Assembly: GCF_020829445.1 (NCBI RefSeq)
Contig: NZ_JAIVFV010000007.1
Span: 1 to 64,000, forward strand
Direction of reading: 5' to 3'
From: Nostoc sp. CHAB 5836
GTDB taxonomy: Bacteria > Cyanobacteriota > Cyanobacteriia > Cyanobacteriales > Nostocaceae
DNA length: 64,000 nt
The notes under the pieces were generated by a model that saw only the letters and a program-made list of their open reading frames with translations, was not told the DNA's origin and searched no databases. The translations under genes were made by a program, and so were the position numbers. Shown here in pieces: positions 19,545 through 29,300 of the stretch. The first letter of the stretch is position 1; each line of letters opens with the position of its first letter.

Positions 19545-21370
19545 GTTTTCGGAAATCTCCATAGTTTTTGTGGTATCCAAAATGGATGATCAAAAGATTC
19601 TTGACCCGGTTCTTCACCAAAAACATACACTCGCCAAAGTTGCCATATAATCAGCAACCAGAGAATTTCACCAATCCGACGACCTTGAATAGTAGCGCCC
19701 AACTTCCCACCAGCGATTTGTGCTGCAAGATGGGGAGAAAAGCGGTTTTCTAAACGAAGTTTACCAGGATTTAACCAGTTCCCAATCTGATTCCAAAACT
19801 CATTCAAACACCAAGAGGTTAAAGGAACTCCCATACCACGCTTTTGTCGCCAAACAATTTCTGAAGGTAATAAGTTTTCTACGGTTCGCTTCAGGATATA
19901 TTTTTCACAAACTCCCTGCAAACACAGTTCTCCAGATACTTGAAACGTCCACTCAGCCAATGGTAAATCGCAGAAAGGCGATCGCACAAACAACCCATGA
20001 ACAAATCCTAAAGCAGTGGCACGCGGATGTATATTTTGTGACCCTTTCAACATCAAACTGGCACGACGCAAGCGATGCAGGACAGCTGTGCAATACTCAG
20101 GGTCAAGTGCTTCTGCAATCCAATCTTCTGGATGTAAATTTTGTATCTGATCATAAATATGTGGCTGGTAAATTTGAGCCTCGTAACCCCCAAGACGATG
20201 AAAAGTGCGGAGATATTGTTTGATAAAATTTTCTTGGATAGAGAGATTTTCGCTTTCGTAAATCCCTGCTGCTATTAAAGGTTTATTCGTCCAACCTGCA
20301 AACAATTGATCGCCACCTTCGCCGTTAAAAATCACCCTAGTATCTTGCCTAGCCCTTTGTCCTAAAAGAAACAACGGAACTGTCACGCCATCGCCAAAAG
20401 GCAAATCTAGCGCCTGTACAGTCGGAATTAAAGCCTTCTGGATTTGATGCGGATTGGCATCAACTTTTACTAAAGGAATTTGCAAATGTTGGGCGACAAT
20501 TTCGGCATAAAGAGATTCAGAAATACCTGCGTTACCAAAATCCAAGGTATAACCAATCACCTTTATCCCCGCTTGCACCAGTAAGGCGGCGACAACAGAA
20601 GAATCTAATCCCCCAGAGAGAAAAACGCCTACAGGCTCATCTTTTAAGTCAGAAATTTGCCGTTCAACAGCTTGTTGAAGCAGAGTTTGTAGTTCTTTGA
20701 CGGACGTTGTTTCATCTTTTATTTGCACACCTGCTTGACGCCATTGTAATAAAGGTTGAGAAATTGGTGTTGAAAGCTTTTGTGACTCAGATTGACTTTG
20801 CCAAACTAACTCCTCTCCCGCCGGAACTGCAAATATTTGATTCACCGGTGTTAGGGGATTGGGAACATAAGAAAAACAAGAATAACCGTATAAACCCGGA
20901 ATGTTGACTTCCAGATTTTCAACAACTTTCAACAGCAGTTGCAGACGCGATGCAAACCAAATGACTTGTTCTTGTTGTATCCAATACAAGGGGACTTTTC
21001 CAAAAGGTTCTCGTCCTAAAATTAAGCGATCGCTTCGGTGTAATTTTACCCAAACATCAGGTAAAAATGAACTATCAGAGTGTAAGTAAGTAGATATTCC
21101 AGATGCAGATATACCTGCTACTCCTTCTGAATGATGAATTGGACAATTAATTGGCAAGATTGATTCTTGTGAAATAGCAATATAAACAACATTCCAAATC
21201 GGGTAGTTATTCTCGGATAGCGAGTCGAGATTCAATAATTGGTGAGAAGTGGTGTGCAGCGTTTTGATAATATTTAACCGCGCTTCTAACTCGCGCCCTG
21301 AACCATAACCCCAATATCCAATAAATTGCTGAGGCTGATTTATCTTTTCACCCGGCGGAATGTTTTCCAT
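19532..21370 (-). CDS. Asparagine synthetase-like amide ligase (no glutaminase Cys), second copy
   Basis: A 612-residue asparagine synthetase B homologue. The synthetase domain has VFLSGGLDSS near residue 250 and FNGEGGDQLFAGW; both are ATP-binding motifs of the family. The N-terminus begins MENIPPGE, so the nucleophilic Cys2 of the glutaminase domain is absent, although ILGREPFGKVPLYW and later residues keep that domain's shape. It probably joins an amine to an activated carboxylate without using glutamine. It is the middle gene of an operon: its ATG is 1 bp after the stop of the 209-residue membrane protein, and its stop lies inside the decarboxylase-like gene. It is only distantly like the ligase at 15087. 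Substrate unknown. Confidence 0.87.
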   Translation of the reverse strand: MENIPPGEKINQPQQFIGYWGYGSGRELEARLNIIKTLHTTSHQLLNLDSLSENNYPIWNVVYIAISQESILPINCPIHHSEGVAGISASGISTYLHSDSSFLPDVWVKLHRSDRLILGREPFGKVPLYWIQQEQVIWFASRLQLLLKVVENLEVNIPGLYGYSCFSYVPNPLTPVNQIFAVPAGEELVWQSQSESQKLSTPISQPLLQWRQAGVQIKDETTSVKELQTLLQQAVERQISDLKDEPVGVFLSGGLDSSVVAALLVQAGIKVIGYTLDFGNAGISESLYAEIVAQHLQIPLVKVDANPHQIQKALIPTVQALDLPFGDGVTVPLFLLGQRARQDTRVIFNGEGGDQLFAGWTNKPLIAAGIYESENLSIQENFIKQYLRTFHRLGGYEAQIYQPHIYDQIQNLHPEDWIAEALDPEYCTAVLHRLRRASLMLKGSQNIHPRATALGFVHGLFVRSPFCDLPLAEWTFQVSGELCLQGVCEKYILKRTVENLLPSEIVWRQKRGMGVPLTSWCLNEFWNQIGNWLNPGKLRLENRFSPHLAAQIAGGKLGATIQGRRIGEILWLLIIWQLWRVYVFGEEPGQESFDHPFWIPQKLWRFPKTWQA

Positions 21371-21371
21371 A

Positions 21372-21995
21372 CTATTTCACTTCAAATTCTGTTTCGCTAA
21401 GTTGGCGATCTTGGAGAAATATTTGTGCCTTCCACTTACCTGGAGTCGATGCAGAACCGATGATGTAACGACACTGAGTATCCCAGATCGATTTGTCAAT
21501 TTCACGGGTTTGATAGCGGTTTTGCTTGACAATTTCACCATTAGGATTAATCCAATTGCAGGTTAAATTTAGCTTTTGACCCACGGGTGTATCTTTTAAC
21601 GTCACGCGGTAAAAGACTTCTGGACTGTTCTGGCGGGAGATATTTCTGAGGTCACTACCGTCATCTTGGGTGAGAGTAATTCGGTTTCTTTGAGTCGAGA
21701 CTCGCTCAAGAGTAGAATTATGCTGTCCAATAGTAAATAAAGTACCCATAATCGCCATCGCTACAGCAGCAATGACCCCAATAGCAATTGTCCGATTACG
21801 TTTTTGCTGTACTTTCAAAACTTGCTGACGCTGCACTTGAACGAGCGCTTCATCTAGCAAATTCGGTGCTAAACCTAATTCCTGTAAAATTTGCTTGACT
21901 TGTTCAGGTTCAATTTCTGCTTCTTTTCGTGCTTGCAGGTTTCCAACTTCAGCGATGATCTGCGTTAGTTGCTCTGTAGTTAGTCTCTCTTTCAT
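21372..21995 (-). CDS. Single-pass membrane protein, unknown function
   Basis: About 207 residues, unrecognised. An N-terminal charged helical part (to about 65, LTTEQLTQIIAEVGNLQARK) is followed by one transmembrane helix (IAIGVIAAVAMAIMGTLFTI) and a probable periplasmic beta-rich domain (about 120-207) with FYRVTLKDTPVGQKLNLTCNW. The ATG at 21995 was chosen; a TTG at 22001 with GGAG 6 bp upstream is also possible. It is the first gene of an operon with the synthetase-like and decarboxylase-like genes, 1 bp before the former. The operon is preceded by the shared 35-bp element at 22389-22423. It could tether or regulate the enzymes at the membrane. Confidence 0.8.
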   Translation of the reverse strand: MKERLTTEQLTQIIAEVGNLQARKEAEIEPEQVKQILQELGLAPNLLDEALVQVQRQQVLKVQQKRNRTIAIGVIAAVAMAIMGTLFTIGQHNSTLERVSTQRNRITLTQDDGSDLRNISRQNSPEVFYRVTLKDTPVGQKLNLTCNWINPNGEIVKQNRYQTREIDKSIWDTQCRYIIGSASTPGKWKAQIFLQDRQLSETEFEVK

Positions 21996-22253
21996 GATCA
22001 AGCAGCACTCCTACATAAAAAAGCGTTTAATTTTCTTTCTGCCAAAATAGCTTTGTTTGAGGTTGTGTGTCAAAGAAATACCTTCACAGCATAACTAGGA
22101 GAGTTTTTATAGATATAAAATAGCGATCGCCCACTCGCCTTTTTGCATAAAAAAGATTTTTGCTTCTAGTTTAGCTACAACTGCTCCTTGTCAATTTCCG
22201 GTTTTTTCAACTTTACAGCGATTTTCAGGTAAATGAACCACAATTATGAGACC

Positions 22254-22376
22254 TAACCCCCAGCCCCTTCCCTACCTCTCCCTAACCCTCTCCTTGTAGG
22301 AGAGGGAAGCGGAAAAACTTTTGTTGCTGTCACTCGACCCTTGTCTGACGACAGGCTGACGCCAACGGGGAGAGGT
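22254..22376. repeat. REP-like CCCCAGCCCCTTCCC repeat in intergenic spacer
   Basis: CTAACCCCCAGCCCCTTCCC is followed by a palindrome (CTCTCCTTGTAGGAGAG) and a divergent tail. It is one copy of the family also seen at 6264, 23560, 41900 and 56270. It lies between the divergent genes at 21995 and 22616. No other gene is visible in this 620-bp spacer. Confidence 0.6.
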
Positions 22377-22388
22377 TAAAAGGAAAGC

Positions 22389-22423
22389 TATAAGTCTTGA
22401 GTTTTCAATGACGGTTAGCTTAA
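22389..22423 (-). promoter_or_regulatory. 35-bp conserved upstream element (copy 3), facing the synthetase operon
   Basis: Read on the minus strand it starts TTAAGCTAACCGTCATTGAA and ends CTCAAGACTTATA. It matches the elements at 30635-30669 (34 of 35 bases) and 31715-31748 upstream of the crystallin peptide genes. Similarity continues 5' (an AATTAGGT block). It lies about 390 bp upstream of the operon at 21995. Its role is inferred: a promoter or regulator site. Confidence 0.65.
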
Positions 22424-22615
22424 TTTTTTGAACCTAATTTCAACCTTACTATACTTGACAAAATGTCTGTTTTACGAGCAGGGATTATTTTTTTGCAAGT
22501 CATATCAGTAGCTAGAAATTTGTTGATATCCTCGCTTATGCATAAATTGATTGTGCTGATACGTCTAGTTAATAGAGGATTGCAAGCTAAATTTCCTTTT
22601 TAATAGGAGAGTAAA

Positions 22616-23503
22616 ATGTCTAAGAGTATCTATGCGTTTATACTGCTAGCATCTAGGAATATGAAATGGATGCTAACAATTGCTCTGATCTTGAGCAGCG
22701 TCACCTATTATCCAACAAAGGTAATAGGCCAAACTAAACAACTAGCAACGACTAAGCAGCCTGTGCAACCAAGCAAAGGTAGGACTTTACCTCAACAACC
22801 TACTTCTCGACCAGTTTTTATTTTGCCAAAAGCACCTGCTTCATTAAGTCCTATATCTGGGCGTAGAGCAGGAATGGGTAGTCGAGATAATTGCCCTGCG
22901 GTTCCAACCCCCCTCACTGCCTTAGTACCATTTCAAGAGGAACAAAAGGTTGGGGAACAGGAAAACAAGTCAATTGTTGGGATTGTAGAGGGACTAACCA
23001 CTTCAGAACGGCCTACGTTTTGGTTTTATATCCCTTACACTAAGAATTTGTCTAACTCAAGCGCTGAATTTAGCTTACAGGATAGCGCCGAAAATGATGT
23101 TTATAGAAATGCGATCGCCCTACCTTCAAAGCCAAGTGTCATTGGTATTTCTCTCTCTAATACTGCTGCTTCGTTACAAGTAGATAAGACATATCGTTGG
23201 TATTTAAAAGTACATTGTAACAAAGAGGCAGCAAGCATTCCTGTATATGTCGAAGGGAACATTAAAAGAGTTAATTTAGATTCTCGTGTTATCCAACAAA
23301 TAGAAGCCGCAAATGAGCCTCGGCAGAAGATTATAATCTATGCTGAAAAAGGGATTTGGTTTGATGCTTTAAATATGCTAACACAAATACGCATTTCTAA
23401 TTATAGAGATGCATCTGTTGAAGAAGATTGGCAAAGTTTATTGCAATCCATCAATTTGGGTAATATTGCTACGATGCCTCTAGTGAAATTACCAACCCGC
23501 TAA
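22616..23503 (+). CDS. DUF928 family exported protein
   Basis: A 295-residue protein of the cyanobacterial DUF928 family (function unknown). The N-terminus has a hydrophobic signal-like segment (MLTIALILSSVTYYP). A Pro/Gln-rich linker follows, then the DUF928 core: LTALVPF, PTFWFYIPY, LQVDKTYRWYLKVHC and YVEGNIKRV. The C-terminus has GIWFDALNMLTQIR. A good ribosome site (AGGAG) lies 5 bp before the ATG. It stands alone on the plus strand, just before the convergent CHAT and hemagglutinin genes. The homologue at 52872-53720 is the last gene of a sigma-DUF1822-CHAT operon, which ties this family to the CHAT systems. Probably periplasmic; role unknown. Confidence 0.85.
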   Translation: MSKSIYAFILLASRNMKWMLTIALILSSVTYYPTKVIGQTKQLATTKQPVQPSKGRTLPQQPTSRPVFILPKAPASLSPISGRRAGMGSRDNCPAVPTPLTALVPFQEEQKVGEQENKSIVGIVEGLTTSERPTFWFYIPYTKNLSNSSAEFSLQDSAENDVYRNAIALPSKPSVIGISLSNTAASLQVDKTYRWYLKVHCNKEAASIPVYVEGNIKRVNLDSRVIQQIEAANEPRQKIIIYAEKGIWFDALNMLTQIRISNYRDASVEEDWQSLLQSINLGNIATMPLVKLPTR

Positions 23504-23559
23504 TAATTTCATATCCAGTAAAGTATCTATATAGCGGTTCTCAATTGCATAGAATACAG

Positions 23560-23648
23560 ACCTAACCCCCAGCCCCTTCCCTTCAAGGGAAGAGGAGTAA
23601 GATTCAAAGCCTCTCTCCTCTTAGGAGAGAGGTTTGGAGAGAGGTCAA
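23560..23648. repeat. REP-like repeat between convergent genes
   Basis: ACCTAACCCCCAGCCCCTTC followed by CCTCTCTCCTCTTAGGAGAG. It belongs to the same family as at 6264 and 22254. It fills most of the 190-bp gap between the DUF928 gene and the convergent CHAT gene and could act as a bidirectional transcription end, though no T-run is present. Confidence 0.6.
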
Positions 23649-23691
23649 AACTGTACTGCACCCAAGCGAGAACCGCTATAAGCCTAGATTT

Positions 23692-26316
23692 CTACAACCA
23701 ATTACCAACTATAACGTAGGGTGCCCAGTACATCGGACGGTTATATTCAGGAGCTTCAAGTAATTTTAATTGAGCAAAGCGTAAAGCTTCTGCTGTAGTT
23801 TTACCAATCACTAACTGATGGTAAAATTCCTCAATGAACAAAGCTGTCGAGTTATCACCAATTTGCCATAAGGAGGCTAAAGTACTCCGCGCACCAGCAC
23901 GCAGGGCAACTCCTGCTAATCCCAACGCAGCCCGGTTATCTCCTGCTGCTGTTTCGCAAGCACTCAAAACAAGTAATTCAACTGGCTCTGTTCGTTTTTG
24001 CTCTCTACTTTTGAGCAAGCTATCTAATTCACTCACATTGATGCGTCCATCAGCTGCTAAGATAAAAGTGTCTTTTGCCTTAGAGCTAAATTGCCCGTGA
24101 GTTGCCAAGTGAACAACTCTAAAAGCTTGAGCGTTGATAGTTTTTGCTAAATTTGTACTAGTAAAATTTTCATCCAACAATGTAGTTGTCGATACGCCTG
24201 ATTCCTGAATTAATTTCAGTTCAACCAAAACGTTGGGAAGTGGTGCAAACTTTTCATTTTTGGGTGGTTGTGATAGTCCTCCAACCAGGGCATTTAATTT
24301 TTTGTGTGCTAAAGGTTTGGGAGTAAATAGTTGCAGTCCGGGGCTAATAGCTACAGAGTATTTTTGGACTAAATACAATGCCCCATCATACAATGCAGAC
24401 ATCGGGATATTTCGCAGCAACCCATCTGGAATAAAGACTAGAGTATTAACTTTAGTATTTTTGAGGTCTGTTTCAACTGGTTTGATTAACCAATTATAAA
24501 GCTGTTGAGAAGCTGCTTTAAATTTCTGATTAGCATCGGGTTCGACTATGGTCTCTCGTATTTTTGTAATAACTTGCTCTAATTGCTGACGATTGACTTT
24601 AGAAGTTTTATGTATCAACGGTTGATTGGGAAGTTTGATAATAATTTCTAAATGGTTATCTAGAATAATCGGGTAGAAAATCGCAGTATTCGGGTTGTCG
24701 CGGTCTACTAATTTGTCCAACACCACAAATTGATTGCTCAAGCAAGCTTCTCGGAAAAAATTGTCGAGTTCTGCAACTTGCAAGGCTTCAATTCGCTGTC
24801 GTGCTTTATCTAAATCTGGTTTTCCTTGTCCAATCTCTTGTAAAATCAGTTCTACAGACTGCCGATAAAGAGGTTCTATGCGATCGCGAAAATTGAACTG
24901 CACGTCTCGATTAACTGCAACTAAATCGCTGCGAAGAGACTGAAGAGTTGTTACAGCAACATCATAAGCAGATATGGCGGCTGGGATATTTCCCTGTGCT
25001 TTGAGTAAGCGTCCTAACTGCCACTCAAGGCGATAAGCTATATCTGAGGCATCAATTTTTTGAGCCATAAATAATGCTTGTTGCGTCAAATTCTGTGCTT
25101 CTTGCAATTGTTGGTTCTGCTCGTAAACTTCTCCCAAGCTGCCCAGTCCATAGGATTCGGCACGTTCATCGCCGATTATTTTGGCTTGCTGAACGCTACT
25201 TGCCAGAATCTCTGCAATGTCTTTTTTGTTACCAATTGTAGTCAAGGTCTGAGCAAAATTGATCCGTGCATAAATACCAGCTTGATTGGTAGGTAGATTG
25301 GGGACTTGAGATTGGATTATGGGTATTAATGACTTTGCTTCAGTGATACGTTCGTTTTCGATAAGCAAACTCAGCTGATTAATCAGGGCTTGAACTTTGG
25401 CTAGAGGGTTTGGTGCAATTTTGGCAGCATTTTCATAATGAGCGATCGCCTCTTTAATATTACTTAACGACCTAGCAGTGTTACCGAGGCTAAATTCCGT
25501 CAAACTAATTTCTAGAGGCAGTTGTAGACGTTGAGCGATTTCTAAGCTTTGTTGTAAGTTTTTCTGGGATGACTCAAGTTCGCCTAATTGTTGCTGGACA
25601 TTACCAAGCGATCGCAAGGCTGTTACTTTTATAATTGAGTCAGGTTGAGAAATTAATTGTTGGGATACTTCATTCAATATATCTAAACTACGGCGGTAAA
25701 AGCCAGCAACTCGTAGAGCTTGTCCTTGGTTAATCCGGCTGCGCGTTACTCCAGCATTGTCACCTAATTTCTTCCAGATTTGCTCTGCTTGTTGTGATGT
25801 TTTTATAGATGCATCAGTTTGTCCCTGTGCTAGTTGCAATTCGCTCTGAATATTTAGAGTTTGTGCCAGAATTTCTAACAATTCAGATTTTGGATTGTTA
25901 AGATTTAACTTTTGATTTATCTTATTCCAGCCGAGTAAATTTAAGCTATTGTCAATAGTTGCATCAGCTTCTTTCCATGAGCCGAGTTGCTGGTATACAA
26001 GAGATAGGTTAGTCAGCGCTGCGGCTTGTGCGAGGTTATTGCTTTCTCGTTGATAGCTACGGGCAGCTTGTTGTAGAACATTTACTGCTTCAGTAAAACG
26101 TCCAGTTTGATAAAACACTTCTCCTTGCTCAAGAAGTGCCTGTAGTATTGCTGCTGGGGGTTTATTCGTTTGGATGTGAAACTCGTCTGGTGAATTTGTC
26201 TTTTGTTGTTTAGCAAATGTGCTAGGGATAATAGTCAGGAAAATAGCAAGAGTAAATAGGACTACGGGAGTTACTGCAAATCTAACGGCTCGCTTTGGCA
26301 TCTGAAGTTTTGCCAT
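23692..26316 (-). CDS. TPR-CHAT caspase-like peptidase
   Basis: An approximately 874-residue protein with a signal-like N-terminal helix (VTPVVLFTLAIFLTII). Many tetratricopeptide helices follow (about 60-450: GEVFYQTGRFTEAVNVL, QLGELESSQKNL, AQGNIPAAISAYD). A C-terminal CHAT domain has the His-Cys dyad: His740 in HLATHGQF and Cys787 in LSACETAAGDN. CHAT proteins are predicted caspase-like cysteine peptidases. The start is ATG at 26316, preceded by GGGAGG; a GTG at 26325 is also open. It overlaps the 3' end of the hemagglutinin-type gene by 35 bp, so the two are translationally coupled and probably co-act in export, maturation or sensing of the exoprotein. Periplasmic location is inferred. 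Confidence 0.9.
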   Translation of the reverse strand: MAKLQMPKRAVRFAVTPVVLFTLAIFLTIIPSTFAKQQKTNSPDEFHIQTNKPPAAILQALLEQGEVFYQTGRFTEAVNVLQQAARSYQRESNNLAQAAALTNLSLVYQQLGSWKEADATIDNSLNLLGWNKINQKLNLNNPKSELLEILAQTLNIQSELQLAQGQTDASIKTSQQAEQIWKKLGDNAGVTRSRINQGQALRVAGFYRRSLDILNEVSQQLISQPDSIIKVTALRSLGNVQQQLGELESSQKNLQQSLEIAQRLQLPLEISLTEFSLGNTARSLSNIKEAIAHYENAAKIAPNPLAKVQALINQLSLLIENERITEAKSLIPIIQSQVPNLPTNQAGIYARINFAQTLTTIGNKKDIAEILASSVQQAKIIGDERAESYGLGSLGEVYEQNQQLQEAQNLTQQALFMAQKIDASDIAYRLEWQLGRLLKAQGNIPAAISAYDVAVTTLQSLRSDLVAVNRDVQFNFRDRIEPLYRQSVELILQEIGQGKPDLDKARQRIEALQVAELDNFFREACLSNQFVVLDKLVDRDNPNTAIFYPIILDNHLEIIIKLPNQPLIHKTSKVNRQQLEQVITKIRETIVEPDANQKFKAASQQLYNWLIKPVETDLKNTKVNTLVFIPDGLLRNIPMSALYDGALYLVQKYSVAISPGLQLFTPKPLAHKKLNALVGGLSQPPKNEKFAPLPNVLVELKLIQESGVSTTTLLDENFTSTNLAKTINAQAFRVVHLATHGQFSSKAKDTFILAADGRINVSELDSLLKSREQKRTEPVELLVLSACETAAGDNRAALGLAGVALRAGARSTLASLWQIGDNSTALFIEEFYHQLVIGKTTAEALRFAQLKLLEAPEYNRPMYWAPYVIVGNWL

Positions 26317-29300
26317 ATTTGACACCTCCCTGAGATACAGGACAGTCAGCAGGTGTTTGCCAAGGGCTGTGGGGGTTGAGTTGAGGAACTTGTGCTACTA
26401 GTTCTATGTTTCCATTGCGATCGATTACCCAGCCAGAAGCTTCCACAATTGGAATTGTAGCAGGAATGGGAGCAGTTGAAACTGCTGTTAATTGTGGTTG
26501 AGTTGTTGTGTTTGCGAAGTTTTCTGGTTCTGGTCTTAATTTCACCCAAGTAGACACAGTACTTGCATCTTGTAATGGTTCAGTAGGACTCATGGGTAGT
26601 CCGCCGCGTCCTGTTGCCACAAATGTATTTTGGAATTGCCGAGTTCCAGGTGTGCAAGCATTGGAAATTTGGTTAGAAGCATCAACTAGATTAATTGAGA
26701 GTTCGACTAAACCATTACTAGGGTTTACATCAGGTCGAGTAATTTCTATATTGCCGCTTAAATCAGGCGTTGCTCCTGTGGCGGTAATATCACTTGTGTT
26801 TGGGGAAGGCTCATTTCGGGACTGGATGCCAAAGATCCCTGCAATATTTTTGATGGTGACATTCCCGCCACGGGACTTAGCGGAATCTGCTCTAATGTCG
26901 CTATTTTCATTGGGAACGGCGATGATAAAGCCATTTTTGGCATCAATTGTGATGTTACCAGCAGTGATATCATTACCACTGGCGTTAGTGGTAATACTGC
27001 TACCATGACGCAGTAATAATAAAGGTGAATTGAGAAAGATATTTCCCCCACCTCCTTGAGTATCGGCGTTAATTTTCGCCCTGTTGTCCAGCAAAATAGA
27101 GTTAGCATCTACAGTTAGGTTGCCAGCTTTCCCAGAATTTGCGCTGCTGACTGTAACTTGCGCCCCATCCCGTGCTACTAATTTTCCTGTCCTCAAAGTT
27201 AAGTCTCCGCCATTGCCAGCGCCTGTAGTTTCAGCGGATATAATTGAGCCATTGCCAGTGAGGGTAATAGATTCAGGGGCAGTTATTGTTAAGGTTCCAC
27301 CTTGACCGCTACTACTGGTAGATGCTGATATCTGCGCTCCACTTTGAAAATTTACTTTTAAGTTTTGTTCGTTACCAAGAGGTTGCAAAATAAGTTTACC
27401 AGCATTACCTGTACTGCTTGTTTGGGCGAACAGACCGCTATTGGAGCCAGATAGCTGGATTTCTGGGACATTCACCGTGATGTCACCCGCTTGTCCACCG
27501 CTATTGGAAGCGGTAGATGTAAATAGTCCAGAGCTTCCCGAGACACCCACGAAATCAGAGGCGTTAATTTCAATCTTACCTGCATTCCCTTGTCCACTGG
27601 TATCGGTTTGAATTTTAGCGCCATTGGTTAAAGATAGAGAACCAGCTCTGATGTTGATATCACCACCTTTGCCGACTGCTTCTCTTGTAACTAGGCTGTC
27701 AATGAACCCATTGTTAAGCGAAACCGAATCCTTTGCAATTATGTTGACGCTGCCTGCATCTCCTCGGTTTTCTGTGCGAGCAACCAATCTAGCACCATTT
27801 CTCACCGCGAGGGATTGACTATTGATTGTGATGTTACCCGCATTGCCCACTCCCCTATCCCCAGCCACAAGGGTATATGCATCACTGCCTCTACCATCAA
27901 ACTCGACGTTATTACCAGCTTTGATCGTTATACTGCCCGCATCCCCCTCTCCAAAAGTGGCGGACACCAGTTGACCGGTCTGGTCTTTGGCAACACTTGA
28001 AGGGATACCCGTCACCCGGACAGACCCATCTGTAGTAATGCGAATATTACCTGCGCTACCACTGCCTCCTTTTTCCAACCTGCTAAGTGCAAACCCACCA
28101 TCAAATAAAACTAAATCGCGGGCTTTGATGTTAATATCGCCTGCCCGACCTCTTCCACCGGGAGTAATGCTAGAATTAAGTTCAGAATTATGAGCAACGG
28201 TGAGCGTCCCAGTGTCAATGCTAATGCCACCACTGTTGCCTGCATCCGCTTGTCCATAGGTACTGGTAGAAAGTTGAGCGCCATTGGTTACAGATACAGA
28301 ATCAGCGCTAATTTGAATATTTCCACCTTTTCCAACTCCAGTCTGTTGTACGTTGCTGAAAGCACCGCTCCGGAAGGGTATGAAAGCACCGTTGGGGGAG
28401 ATAATAGCAACAGCCCCATCAAAGGAAACCTTCTCACGTGCATTAATTACCACATTCCCTGCATCCCCTTGTCCACTAGTGTTGGCAGAAAGTTGAGCGC
28501 CATTCCTCAAGAAGACCGATCCTGCTGTAGCTGTGATGTTGATATCACCACCGTTGCCTGTGGAGTTAGTCTCTGTGCTTGTAGATGCCGCACTAATATC
28601 ATCAAATGAGACGGTATCGCGGGCAAATATATTTACACTGCCTGCATCCCCTTGTCCCCTAGTGCTGGCAGAAAGTCGAGCGCGATTCCTCAAGAAGACC
28701 GACCCTGCTGTAGCTGTGATGTTGATATCACCGCCCTTGAGTGTTCCATAGTTCTCGCTGTTAATCTTGCCGCCATTAATCAAAATTGTTCCTGTGTCAC
28801 TGTTGATGGTGATATCCCCGCTTATGCCAAACTTACCACCATCTGACCTCATTCCTGTGGTAGTAATATCACCCTCCGCTTGAAGCATAATCTTGCCGCC
28901 ATTGCCAGAGTTGATTTGAAAAGTATTTGCGTTGAGTTTACCCGTAGTAATACTGCCGTTTTTAGCTTCAAGGCTGATGTTGCCTCCATTTCCCGCATTG
29001 CCAGAATTAGAACGCGAGTAAGAGAACAAGTTATTAGTAGTTATGTTGCCGTTGGTAGCTTTTAAGCTAATGTCACCTCCATTATTCGCGCCATTAATTG
29101 TAACCAAGTCTTGTTCATTGGTTTTTATTGCCCCAGCACTGTTAATAGCGATCGCACCCCCATTAGTTGTAATTCCTTTAGTACTCACATCCCCGGATGC
29201 TGTTGTTAAGCTAACTATCCCCCCAGTGCCATTAAACGGCTGTAAGGAAACATCTCCACCTAAAGTAATTCCCTCTGGCACAGTTCCACTATTCAAGGCA

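Noticed and set aside
15087-21370. Lasso peptide cluster based on the asparagine-synthetase-like genes
   Set aside because: No RRE/B1, no transglutaminase-like B2 and no lasso precursor are nearby.
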